From Polynucleobacter sp. HIN5 (lineage in GTDB: Bacteria; Pseudomonadota; Gammaproteobacteria; Burkholderiales; Burkholderiaceae): a DNA stretch of 64,000 nucleotides. Below the pieces are notes generated by a model that worked only from the letters and a program-made list of their open reading frames with translations, had not been told where the DNA came from and searched no databases. Positions 7,613-15,012 of this stretch are shown here, in pieces. The DNA lies in NCBI RefSeq assembly GCF_030297555.1, contig NZ_AP028136.1:372001-436000 (forward strand), read 5' to 3'. Numbering within the stretch: position 1 is the stretch's first letter; each line of letters begins with the position of its first letter. Made by a program: the position numbers and the translations under genes.

Positions 7613-8071
7613 ATGCCTAAGGGTTTGGTCATCAAGCTTATAAATCTAGAAGTTTTACCCTCATCTCCGCAGTATCTCCAGCCCAAGCTATCAACACTTC
7701 ATTTCGCAGAGCCACAATCACTATTTTTACGTGATGGCGAAGTTGTTATCTTCCGCAGGCCAAATAGCCCTCTCTGGCAATGTCGCTATAAGGTTGCTGG
7801 AGTCTGGCAAAGAGCTTCTACTAAGCAGCGCAAATTAGAGTTGGCTAAAGATCGGGCTAAAGAGATCTTTTTTGAAGCGGAAATTCGTAATCGCTCTAAT
7901 CTGCCAGTAATAACCCGCCGCTTTAAAGATATCGCCAAGTTAGCTGTTGAGCGTATGGAGCAAGAATTGTCTGCTGGTGGCGGCATTGGAATAATTGGCA
8001 TTTTGGTTTCAGTTGCCCTAGTTCTGGCTATAGCCGCCTTAGTCAAGCACCTTTTCTTTAATAAGAAATAA
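7613..8071 (+). pseudogene. Chimeric ORF: integrase N-terminus fused to a membrane-protein tail
   Basis: A 152-residue frame in three parts. Residues 1-54 are a diverged integrase N-terminus (GEVVIFRRPNSPLWQCRY against ELVIYRRERSGIWQCRY in the 978-2339 integrase). Residues about 55-122 are identical to that integrase at DNA level over 204 bp. The last 30 residues are unrelated: a glycine-rich start and one transmembrane helix ending in a basic tail, like small membrane proteins of metal operons. The catalytic domain is missing, so it cannot recombine DNA. Best read as a truncated integrase joined to the end of another gene; whether the fusion is expressed is unknown. Confidence 0.75.
7775..7978 (+). 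repeat. Perfect 204-bp direct repeat, copy 2 (inside chimera)
   Basis: Identical to 1056-1259. The left flank is still related at protein level to the integrase; the right flank is not. That asymmetry suggests gene conversion within integrase-derived sequence ending at a deletion junction. Confidence 0.95.
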
Positions 8072-8096
8072 TCTAACTATGAGGCGAGAAATTGTC

Positions 8097-8501
8097 TCAT
8101 AGTGATTTCACAGGTTGCGACAATTCGTTCAGAATTCCGCAATGAGCCGAGTCTTGATTAGCGTGGCACAGCTCCCTTAGCTCTCTTAATTGTTTTTCAA
8201 GTTGTTGTAAATCTTTTATGCGGTTGGTTACGGTTTCTATATGGGAATCAAGAAAATTATTAACAGAGCCGCAGTTTTCATTGGGCAAGTCCTTAAAACG
8301 AAGTAGTTGCCTAATTTCATTTAAAGCCATGTCCAATGAGCGGCAATGTCGAATAAACGTGAGGCGCTGTAAGTGCTGTTGGCCATAAATCCGAAAATTG
8401 CCTTCAGTTCTAGCGGGTTTAGGCAATAAACCCTCCTGTTCATAAAAACGAATGGTTTCTACTTGAGTATCTGTAACTTTGGCTAATTCACCGATTTTCA
8501 T
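8097..8501 (-). CDS. cadR: MerR-family Cd/Pb-responsive regulator (CadR/PbrR type)
   Basis: A 134-aa regulator. ATG 8501 is preceded by GAGGTG on the minus strand and is preferred over the GTG at 8510. The N-terminal winged helix starts MKIGELAKVT and contains ETIRFYEQEGLLP. After a dimerisation helix come Cys77 (NENCGS), Cys112 and Cys121 (LCHANQDSAHCG), the three thiols expected for Cd(II)/Pb(II) binding in this group. It is divergent from the P-type ATPase gene and very likely acts on the promoter at 8543-8573. Confidence 0.9.
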   Translation of the reverse strand: MKIGELAKVTDTQVETIRFYEQEGLLPKPARTEGNFRIYGQQHLQRLTFIRHCRSLDMALNEIRQLLRFKDLPNENCGSVNNFLDSHIETVTNRIKDLQQLEKQLRELRELCHANQDSAHCGILNELSQPVKSL

Positions 8502-8542
8502 TGGGTTCACCTCAATGGCATTTATTTAACTATTTTAATTTC

Positions 8543-8573
8543 TTGACTCTATAGCTACTATAGGCTTTTTAAT
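8543..8573 (+). promoter_or_regulatory. MerR-type promoter/operator for the metal ATPase
   Basis: TTGACT at 8543-8548 and TTTAAT at 8568-8573 are 19 bases apart, the long spacer that MerR-family activators act on. The spacer carries CTATAG twice around CTA (CTATAGCTACTATAG), a dyad like those of PbrR/CadR operators. Confidence 0.8.
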
Positions 8574-8605
8574 AGACAAATGTTAAAAATAGTTAGGTTA
8601 TTGAA

Positions 8606-10798
8606 ATGAGTCAGTGCCAGTCTTCTTGCGGCTGTTCTTCGCCTGCCACACCGCAACCATCTACATCATCTGTTGGTGGGAATAAAGCCGTCTTTCATAT
8701 TGAGAATATGGATTGCCCAACGGAAGAGGCGTTAATCCGAAAGAGGCTAGCTACGGTTGAAGGCATTGCGGGGTTAGATTTCAACTTGATTCAACGAAAA
8801 CTTTCGGTAAGTCATAACTTAGATTCGCTTGAGACAATTCAATCTGCTTTAGTGAGTGTTGGCATGAAAGCGGTTCTTGAAGAGGGTTCGCCCACTAAAA
8901 GCTCAAGACATCAACAGCCAGCCAAAACAAATTGGTGGCCTCTAGCTATCGCTGGTGTGACGGCCGCTTTGGCTGAGTTAATTGAGTTCTTCCCATTTGA
9001 GGTAAACCAACTTAGTAGTCAGTATCTTGTGATTGCCTTGGTTATATTCTCTATTGCTAGTGGTGGCCTAACAACGTATAAAAAGGGTTGGATTGCCCTA
9101 AAGAATGGCAATCTAAATATCAATGCCCTTATGTCGGTTGCGGTGACCGGTGGGATGGCAATCGGTAGTTGGCCTGAAGCCGCTATGGTGATGTTCTTAT
9201 TTTCAATGGCTGAAGTAATTGAGGCTAAGTCCCTTGACCGTGCTTGTAATGCGATTAGTGGCTTATTAGATTTAACGCCAGAGATAGCTACTGTGCTTCA
9301 AGCTGATGGCAGTTGGTTGCCAACTCCAGTCAAATCCATTACCTTAGGCTCAATCGTTCAAGTTCGCCCAGGGGAGCGTATCGCGTTAGATGGCGTACTC
9401 ACAAGCGGGAATTCAACAGTCAATCAAGCGCCTATAACGGGTGAGAGTTTGCCAATTGATAAGGTGCAAGGCGATACTGTTTTTGCGGGAACCATTAATC
9501 AAACAGGTTCTTTTCAGTTTAAGGTGACAGCAACCTCAACAGGCTCTACGCTTGCCCGAATTATTCATGCGGTAGAGGCGGCTCAGGGCAGTCGTGCCCC
9601 AACACAGAGATTTGTTGATCAGTTTGCGAAGATTTATACGCCAACTGTTTTCTTAATTGCGGTATTGGTGGCTGTCATTCCTCCGTTGGCTCTAGGTATG
9701 TCGTGGCATGACTGGATTTATAAAGCGTTAGTGATGTTAGTCATTGCTTGCCCATGTGCTTTGGTCATTTCCACGCCAGTGACGATTGTTAGTGGATTGG
9801 CTGCTGCCGCACGTAAAGGCATCTTAGTAAAGGGCGGCGTCTTTCTTGAGATGGGACGCCATATGAAAGTTTTGGCACTGGATAAGACAGGAACGATTAC
9901 CTATGGCAAACCTAAGCAAACCGATTTAATTATTTTGGGCGGTGAGGCCAAGCATACGCATCAAGTTGCTGCCAGCTTAGCGGCTCGTTCAGACCATCCC
10001 GTATCTTTAGCGATTGCCGATAGTGCTGCGGAAAACAATCTTTCATTAATTGAAGTGGATAAGTTTGAGGCCATCTTGGGCAGAGGAGTTCGAGGCACTC
10101 TTGAAGGGGTTACTTATCAACTGGGTAATCACCGCCTGATTGAGGAGCTAGGCTTATGCTCGCCTGAAATTGAAGCTCAACTACTTCCGTTAGAGCAACA
10201 AGGCAAAACCGTAGTGATGCTTACTAACTCATCACAAGTATTAGCATTGATAGCAGTCGCTGATACAGTGAGGGATACCAGCAAGCAAGCCATTAAAGAC
10301 CTTCATCATTTGAGCATCAGAACGATGATGCTTACTGGTGATAATGTCTATACGGCAGAGGCTATTGGCCAGGAAGTGGGTGTTGACGTAATTAAGGGCA
10401 ATTTATTACCTGAAGACAAACTTAAAATCATTGATGAAATACTAAACAAAAATCCTGATGGCAAGGTTGGCATGGTTGGTGACGGCATTAATGATGCGCC
10501 AGCTTTAGCAAAGGCAAGTATTGGATTTGCCATGGGAAGCGCAGGAACTGATACAGCTATTGAGGCAGCAGATGTGGCATTAATGGATGATGATTTAAGA
10601 AAGATACCTAGCTTTGTTAGGTTATCCCAAACAACGGCCAATATTTTGTATCAAAACATTACCTTGGCGCTTGGCATTAAGGCGATATTTTTTGCGCTGA
10701 CTTTTACAGGACAGGCAACTATGTGGATGGCAGTTTTTGCTGACATGGGGGCTAGCTTGTTGGTAGTGGCTAACGGATTGCGGCTATTGCGTAATTAG
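8606..10798 (+). CDS. cadA: Heavy-metal P1B-type ATPase (Cd/Pb/Zn export)
   Basis: A 730-aa inner-membrane pump. A Cys-rich N-terminus (CQSSCGCSS) is followed by an HMA-like domain where the usual CxxC is MDCPTEE, as in ZntA/CadA/PbrA-type pumps. Membrane motif CPC is at 382-384, the phosphorylated Asp at 429 (DKTGTITYGK), an HP motif follows (SDHPVSLA), and GDGIND is near 624. The divergent CadR/PbrR-type regulator and MerR promoter support Cd/Pb/Zn rather than copper. Confidence 0.95.
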   Translation: MSQCQSSCGCSSPATPQPSTSSVGGNKAVFHIENMDCPTEEALIRKRLATVEGIAGLDFNLIQRKLSVSHNLDSLETIQSALVSVGMKAVLEEGSPTKSSRHQQPAKTNWWPLAIAGVTAALAELIEFFPFEVNQLSSQYLVIALVIFSIASGGLTTYKKGWIALKNGNLNINALMSVAVTGGMAIGSWPEAAMVMFLFSMAEVIEAKSLDRACNAISGLLDLTPEIATVLQADGSWLPTPVKSITLGSIVQVRPGERIALDGVLTSGNSTVNQAPITGESLPIDKVQGDTVFAGTINQTGSFQFKVTATSTGSTLARIIHAVEAAQGSRAPTQRFVDQFAKIYTPTVFLIAVLVAVIPPLALGMSWHDWIYKALVMLVIACPCALVISTPVTIVSGLAAAARKGILVKGGVFLEMGRHMKVLALDKTGTITYGKPKQTDLIILGGEAKHTHQVAASLAARSDHPVSLAIADSAAENNLSLIEVDKFEAILGRGVRGTLEGVTYQLGNHRLIEELGLCSPEIEAQLLPLEQQGKTVVMLTNSSQVLALIAVADTVRDTSKQAIKDLHHLSIRTMMLTGDNVYTAEAIGQEVGVDVIKGNLLPEDKLKIIDEILNKNPDGKVGMVGDGINDAPALAKASIGFAMGSAGTDTAIEAADVALMDDDLRKIPSFVRLSQTTANILYQNITLALGIKAIFFALTFTGQATMWMAVFADMGASLLVVANGLRLLRN

Positions 10799-10831
10799 AG
10801 TGTTTTAAGCAACGGTTAAGGGTTAGTGGAC

Positions 10832-10969
10832 ATGCTCAATCCTGGCAATCCCAGATCAATTTATCGAAAAAATCAAGCTAATTGTGATTTTTATCAACTT
10901 GCGAGATTGACAGACGCCAAAAATAAGATCTCAATGGAATATGCAGACATGATTGTTTTTGAAAATTAA
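10832..10969 (+). CDS. Small ORF, 45 aa, unknown function
   Basis: ATG 10832 to TAA 10967-10969, between the ATPase and the Met-rich protein, all in one direction. No membrane helix and no recognised family; one cysteine. The upstream AAGGG is a weak ribosome binding site. It may be a real small gene or the leftover of a longer one. Confidence 0.3.
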   Translation: MLNPGNPRSIYRKNQANCDFYQLARLTDAKNKISMEYADMIVFEN

Positions 10970-10990
10970 GCATTCAACAGAAGGAGCGCT

Positions 10991-11509
10991 ATGATGAAAA
11001 AGCTAGGATGGATTGCTGGTTTAAGTTTAGGTGTTTTATTGAGTACGCCCGTTTTAGCGCAATCAGCAGGAACGGGTACTAGGACTACGCAGACCCAACA
11101 AAAAAATGTTGATGTTGCAGAGTTTGACAAGCAGGCGGCTCAAATCCAGGAGAACTTTAAAAAGATGCAAGAGCAGATGGATAAGATTCGTGCCACTAAA
11201 GATCCTCAAGAAAGACAAAAGCTCATACAGAATCACTGGAACACAATGCAAGGCAATATGAATATGATGCAAGGCATGTGGAACTCGGGAATGATGGGGT
11301 GTTGTGGTGGCAATGGGGGCAAGATGGGCGGCCACATGATGGGTCCGATGATGGATTGGAATGGAATGAGTCCGTATTACTCCAAGTTAACTCCAGAGCA
11401 GTTAAAGCAACGCCAATACATGATGGAACAATACATGGGCATGCAACAAAATATGATGAATCAAATGATGCAACAAAATTATATATGGATGGATCAGCCC
11501 AAAAAGTAA
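10991..11509 (+). CDS. Met-rich exported protein, probable metal binding
   Basis: A 172-aa protein with a signal peptide ending VLA-QS and an AAGGAG ribosome binding site. Residues 40-85 are a charged, probably coiled helix. Residues 85-165 are extremely Met-rich (MQGNMNMMQGMWNSGMMG and the later MMEQYMGMQQNMMNQMMQQ) with two adjacent Cys and Gly repeats. Such composition suits Cu(I)/Ag(I) or other soft-metal binding in the periplasm. It follows the ATPase gene. The role is inferred from composition and context. Confidence 0.7.
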   Translation: MMKKLGWIAGLSLGVLLSTPVLAQSAGTGTRTTQTQQKNVDVAEFDKQAAQIQENFKKMQEQMDKIRATKDPQERQKLIQNHWNTMQGNMNMMQGMWNSGMMGCCGGNGGKMGGHMMGPMMDWNGMSPYYSKLTPEQLKQRQYMMEQYMGMQQNMMNQMMQQNYIWMDQPKK

Positions 11510-11641
11510 ATAGTGGGAGGCTAGGCTCTTGTACTTATCGTGAAATGATTGCCTAGTATCATATTAAGAAATATTCGGATCAGCAGATGAATTGTCCGTT
11601 GGTCCGCCTAATCCAATAAAGCCAATTATCAGCCTATTTTT

Positions 11642-12028
11642 ATGTATTTTGGAAGGTGTGCACGAATTAAAGAAGTGTGTAAAAATAAGACTGTGAAAAG
11701 ATTAATAATTCTCGCTGCTGTGTTTTTTATTGGGCTGCAAACGTCGTTTGCAGTAGTTGCGAGCTATTGCCTTCATGAGCAGTCCACCATTTCTCACCCG
11801 GGGCACCATGAGCATGACCATAAAGTGCCCACAGAAAAGGTCGGGTCAAATTTAGCTAATGATTCTGATTGCGGAACATGTCATTTAACCCACTCGTCCT
11901 TTTTCAACGAATCCAGCGTAAGTTATCTTTATCTAAATAAGCTTCACTTTGTAATAGCTATCGATCTGCATTTCCCCGATCTTAGTATCCCTCCGCCATA
12001 TAAGCCTAATTGGATTCCTCTCGCTTAA
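11642..12028 (+). CDS. czcI: CzcI-like periplasmic protein heading the RND operon
   Basis: Up to 128 aa from ATG 11642; GTG codons at 11675 and 11693 are alternatives, and the last gives a normal signal peptide beginning KRLIILAAVFF. The mature part has a His cluster (HPGHHEHDH), a CGTCH motif and a Pro-rich tail (IPPPYKPNW). Size, His/Cys content and place directly before a czcC-like gene match CzcI, a periplasmic modulator of czc expression in Cupriavidus. Confidence 0.7.
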   Translation: MYFGRCARIKEVCKNKTVKRLIILAAVFFIGLQTSFAVVASYCLHEQSTISHPGHHEHDHKVPTEKVGSNLANDSDCGTCHLTHSSFFNESSVSYLYLNKLHFVIAIDLHFPDLSIPPPYKPNWIPLA

Positions 12029-12103
12029 GTTGGCGAGAACCATCCCTAAACTCAACTAAAAAATTCTCGTCAACTCTCAATTGTTAAATCAAATGGAGTT
12101 GTT

Positions 12104-13390
12104 ATGTTTCGAGAGAAAATGCCGTTGTGGCGAAATTTTTCTGTTTGGATGCTTTGCATTCCATCGATATTCTGGTCAATATTTGCCTATGCCGATGATG
12201 CAAAGCTGAATAAGCGCGAATTAAAGTCCCTGTATGAAATAGCTTGGGAGCGTCAGCCTGAGTCAAAATCGTATCAATTCAGAGTGGATGCTGCATTAGC
12301 GAAGCAAAAGATTGCAAGTAGCTTCTTGGCTAGCCCTGCATCTATTGAGATCGCTCAAAAAACTGATAGAGCGAATAGCAATCAAGGTGCAAGCGAGACC
12401 ATTGCGGGTCTGGGCATCCCGCTTTGGTTGTGGGGTGAGCGCGCCAATTCTATCGGGTTAGCGGATGCTGAATATAAGAGATTGCTTTCTCAGTATCTTC
12501 TAATTCAACTGAAAGTGGCCGCTGAAGTTCGCGATGCTTACTGGTCATATAAACGATCTAGCGTAGAGTTAGATTTGGCTAATGGTAGATTTCAAAACGC
12601 AAAGGCACTAAGTTTTGATGTAGAAAAAAGATTTAGGGCTGGAGACTTATCGCGTGCAGATTTGCATCAAGCTAATGGCGCATTAGCCAATGCAGAAGCA
12701 AGTCTAGCTGAAGCTCAAGCCAACTTTATCAATGCAGAGCAAAAGGTTCGCTCATTGTTGGGTGTTGGTATGGTGGAAAAATCTATCAAGACCGGATTAT
12801 TAAATCAGCTTGCTGAGCCAATCCCAAAGGTTCCGGATAATTTATCGAGTCTAGATTTCAATTTACCAGTAGTAGCAGCATTACTTGATCAGCTTGAGGT
12901 AGCTAAGAAAGCAGTTTCACTAGCTAAAGCGCAAACGCGATCAACACCGGAATTGCAACTTCTGACAACAAGAGGGCGGGATGTTTATGGTGTTCCATTT
13001 CAACAATCCATTACTCTAGGAATACGCATTCCGTTTGGTTCGGATTCTCGCTATCAAAATAAATTAGCAACAACAACTGCTGAAATGGTAGAAGCTGAGT
13101 CGCAGTTGGCGCTTGAAAGGGAGAGGACTCTCTCGAATATTGAGTCAAGTGTTTTGCTGGTAAAGACTGCTCGACTAAAAGCCGACTCATCTGAAAAAAG
13201 AGCCGTATTGGCTAATGAAACACGATCTTTTTTTGAAAAGTCGTTTCGATTTGGTGAGACGGATTTACCTACAAGATTGCGTATTGAGTTAGAGGCATCG
13301 GATGCAAGCCGACAAGCTGCTGTTGCAAAAATTAATTACGCAGTGGCCATTTCAAATTTACGCCAAGCCCTTGGGCTGTTACCGGAATAA
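12104..13390 (+). CDS. czcC: CzcC-like outer-membrane efflux protein (TolC family)
   Basis: A 428-aa protein with a signal sequence (residues about 14-30) and two TolC-type repeats of long helices. The segment AEVRDAYWSYKRSSVELDLA and the later FRFGETDLPTRLRIELEA are typical of outer-membrane components of metal RND pumps. ATG follows a GGAG site. First structural gene of the czc-like operon. It should form the outer-membrane channel for the adaptor and pump encoded downstream. Confidence 0.88.
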   Translation: MFREKMPLWRNFSVWMLCIPSIFWSIFAYADDAKLNKRELKSLYEIAWERQPESKSYQFRVDAALAKQKIASSFLASPASIEIAQKTDRANSNQGASETIAGLGIPLWLWGERANSIGLADAEYKRLLSQYLLIQLKVAAEVRDAYWSYKRSSVELDLANGRFQNAKALSFDVEKRFRAGDLSRADLHQANGALANAEASLAEAQANFINAEQKVRSLLGVGMVEKSIKTGLLNQLAEPIPKVPDNLSSLDFNLPVVAALLDQLEVAKKAVSLAKAQTRSTPELQLLTTRGRDVYGVPFQQSITLGIRIPFGSDSRYQNKLATTTAEMVEAESQLALERERTLSNIESSVLLVKTARLKADSSEKRAVLANETRSFFEKSFRFGETDLPTRLRIELEASDASRQAAVAKINYAVAISNLRQALGLLPE

Positions 13391-13400
13391 GGATTTATCG

Positions 13401-13973
13401 ATGAATTATTTAAAACGCAAACTCATTCTACTTTCCGCAGTTATTTTTCTGTCAGCTGCGTCTGTAAACTTAGTTATTGCTGGTCCGGGCCATGATCATG
13501 ATGCTGGTCAAGCAGTTAATTCCGTTGGGGTAGCATTGCCCCGTTTTTATGCAGAATCTGATATGTATGAGGTTGTTGGTGTTTTCGATGAAAAGCTGAT
13601 TCGACTCTACATAGATCATTTTTTAACCAACAAACCTGTGAAAGCTGCACAAGTCAATATTGATCTAGACGGCCAAAAAATTGAGCTCAAAGAAGCTCCT
13701 GGCAATGTCTATGAGGGCCCTCTTGCTAAAAACTTAAAGGGTGATCTCGTGCCTGTAACTATCACCATTATTGATGGTGATGTAAGCGACATTATTGCAA
13801 CTACGTTTGTCAATCAACACACCAACTCTACAAAATTTAGCTGGTGGTTGGTTGCTAAGTTGGCGATCGGTGTATTGGTTCTGCTTGCGATTTCCTGGCG
13901 CTTTTACTCTAAACGCGGACAAATCATCCCGAAAATACAAAAAATACTTATGCAAATTAAGGATCGCAAATGA
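13401..13973 (+). CDS. Membrane-anchored periplasmic accessory protein of the RND operon
   Basis: A 190-aa protein. ATG 13401 after TAAGGA gives a proper signal peptide, so it is preferred over the longer frame from 13302. The mature start has GHDHD, then a beta-rich domain (RFYAESDMYEVVGVFDEKLIRLYIDHF), and one transmembrane helix near residues 152-170 with a basic cytoplasmic tail. It resembles extra periplasmic domains sometimes joined to CzcB-type adaptors but is separate here. It overlaps the adaptor gene by ATGA, pointing to joint action. Confidence 0.65.
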   Translation: MNYLKRKLILLSAVIFLSAASVNLVIAGPGHDHDAGQAVNSVGVALPRFYAESDMYEVVGVFDEKLIRLYIDHFLTNKPVKAAQVNIDLDGQKIELKEAPGNVYEGPLAKNLKGDLVPVTITIIDGDVSDIIATTFVNQHTNSTKFSWWLVAKLAIGVLVLLAISWRFYSKRGQIIPKIQKILMQIKDRK

Positions 13974-15004
13974 TTATCTTTATTACATTATTTAAACCTA
14001 TTTTGATTGCGGCCGTACTATTTTTTTTCAGTTTGTCATACGCAGGATCTGATCATGGGGATGAAAAGAATTCAACTGCTGCACTGAGTGTTGACACTCC
14101 CAAAAGGCAAGCCAATGGCAATCTTTTTATACCCAAGTTAGCGCAAAGGCAGTTGAAGGTTGAGACTGAATTGACTCAAGAGGGCGATTTTCCTAAAACA
14201 CTCGATTTGGCAGGCAAGGTCATGATGGATCCAAACTATGGCGGCAAGGTTCAAGCGATTGTTGCCGGAAGAATCACACCAGGACCTAAAGGATTTCCAT
14301 TGCCCGGGCAAAGTGTGACGAAAGGTGATGTGCTTGCTTACGTAACGCCAGAGGCTGGCCCTAGCGGTACCCGTTCTTTAGCTGAAAGCCGTTTAAAACG
14401 ATTGCGGGAGTTAAGTGATACCGTACCTCGCAAAACGATTGAGGAGGCTCAGGCCGCGGTTGCCAATGAAGAATTGAGAGCGCCTGTTTCGGGGATTATC
14501 TCGACGATGGGCATTGTTTCTGGGCAGGTGGTCGAGGCAAGGCAATTAATTTTCGAGGTAGTAAATCCAAGTCGATTATTGGTTGAGGCATTAGCTTATG
14601 ACGGCACTATGCTCAAAAATATATCTGGTGGATTCATTGAATATTCTGGAAAAACTATTGAACTTCAGTATTTGGGCGGAGGTCAATCTATGAGAGAGCT
14701 CGCACTTCCCATTACATTTTCTGGGAAAAATGATGATTTGCTAGGAATTCCTATTGGTCAACCGCTTAGAGTGTTTGTTAGTACTGAGACCAAATATAAA
14801 GGCTTCAAAATTCCATTCTCGGCAATTGTTAAAAATGGTGCTAATCAAAACATTGTCTGGATTAAGAAGTCGCCAGAAGAGTTTGAGCCAAAAGTAGTCT
14901 TATATGAGCCGCTCGATGGAAAGTATGTCGTTGTCACTTCAGGATTGTCTGCGCAAGATAGGGTTGTAAGTAGCGCAGCTTCCTTAATTAATCAAATTCG
15001 CTAA
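13970..15004 (+). CDS. czcB: RND periplasmic adaptor (CzcB/CusB family)
   Basis: A 344-aa membrane fusion protein with a signal sequence and an HGD segment. The lipoyl-like halves are visible around VQAIVAGRITPGPKGFPLPG and ELRAPVSGIISTMGIVSGQ, flanking a short helical hairpin, followed by a beta-barrel. The hairpin is short compared with typical adaptors. Translationally coupled to the gene before it and followed 8 bases later by the pump gene. Confidence 0.88.
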   Translation: MIIFITLFKPILIAAVLFFFSLSYAGSDHGDEKNSTAALSVDTPKRQANGNLFIPKLAQRQLKVETELTQEGDFPKTLDLAGKVMMDPNYGGKVQAIVAGRITPGPKGFPLPGQSVTKGDVLAYVTPEAGPSGTRSLAESRLKRLRELSDTVPRKTIEEAQAAVANEELRAPVSGIISTMGIVSGQVVEARQLIFEVVNPSRLLVEALAYDGTMLKNISGGFIEYSGKTIELQYLGGGQSMRELALPITFSGKNDDLLGIPIGQPLRVFVSTETKYKGFKIPFSAIVKNGANQNIVWIKKSPEEFEPKVVLYEPLDGKYVVVTSGLSAQDRVVSSAASLINQIR

Positions 15005-15012
15005 GGGCTACT

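Noticed and set aside
7613..8071. Second functional integrase
   Set aside because: The frame lacks the whole catalytic domain and ends in a membrane helix.
13302..13400. N-terminal extension of the 190-aa accessory protein
   Set aside because: It overlaps the end of the czcC-like gene, and ATG 13401 has a signal peptide and ribosome binding site.
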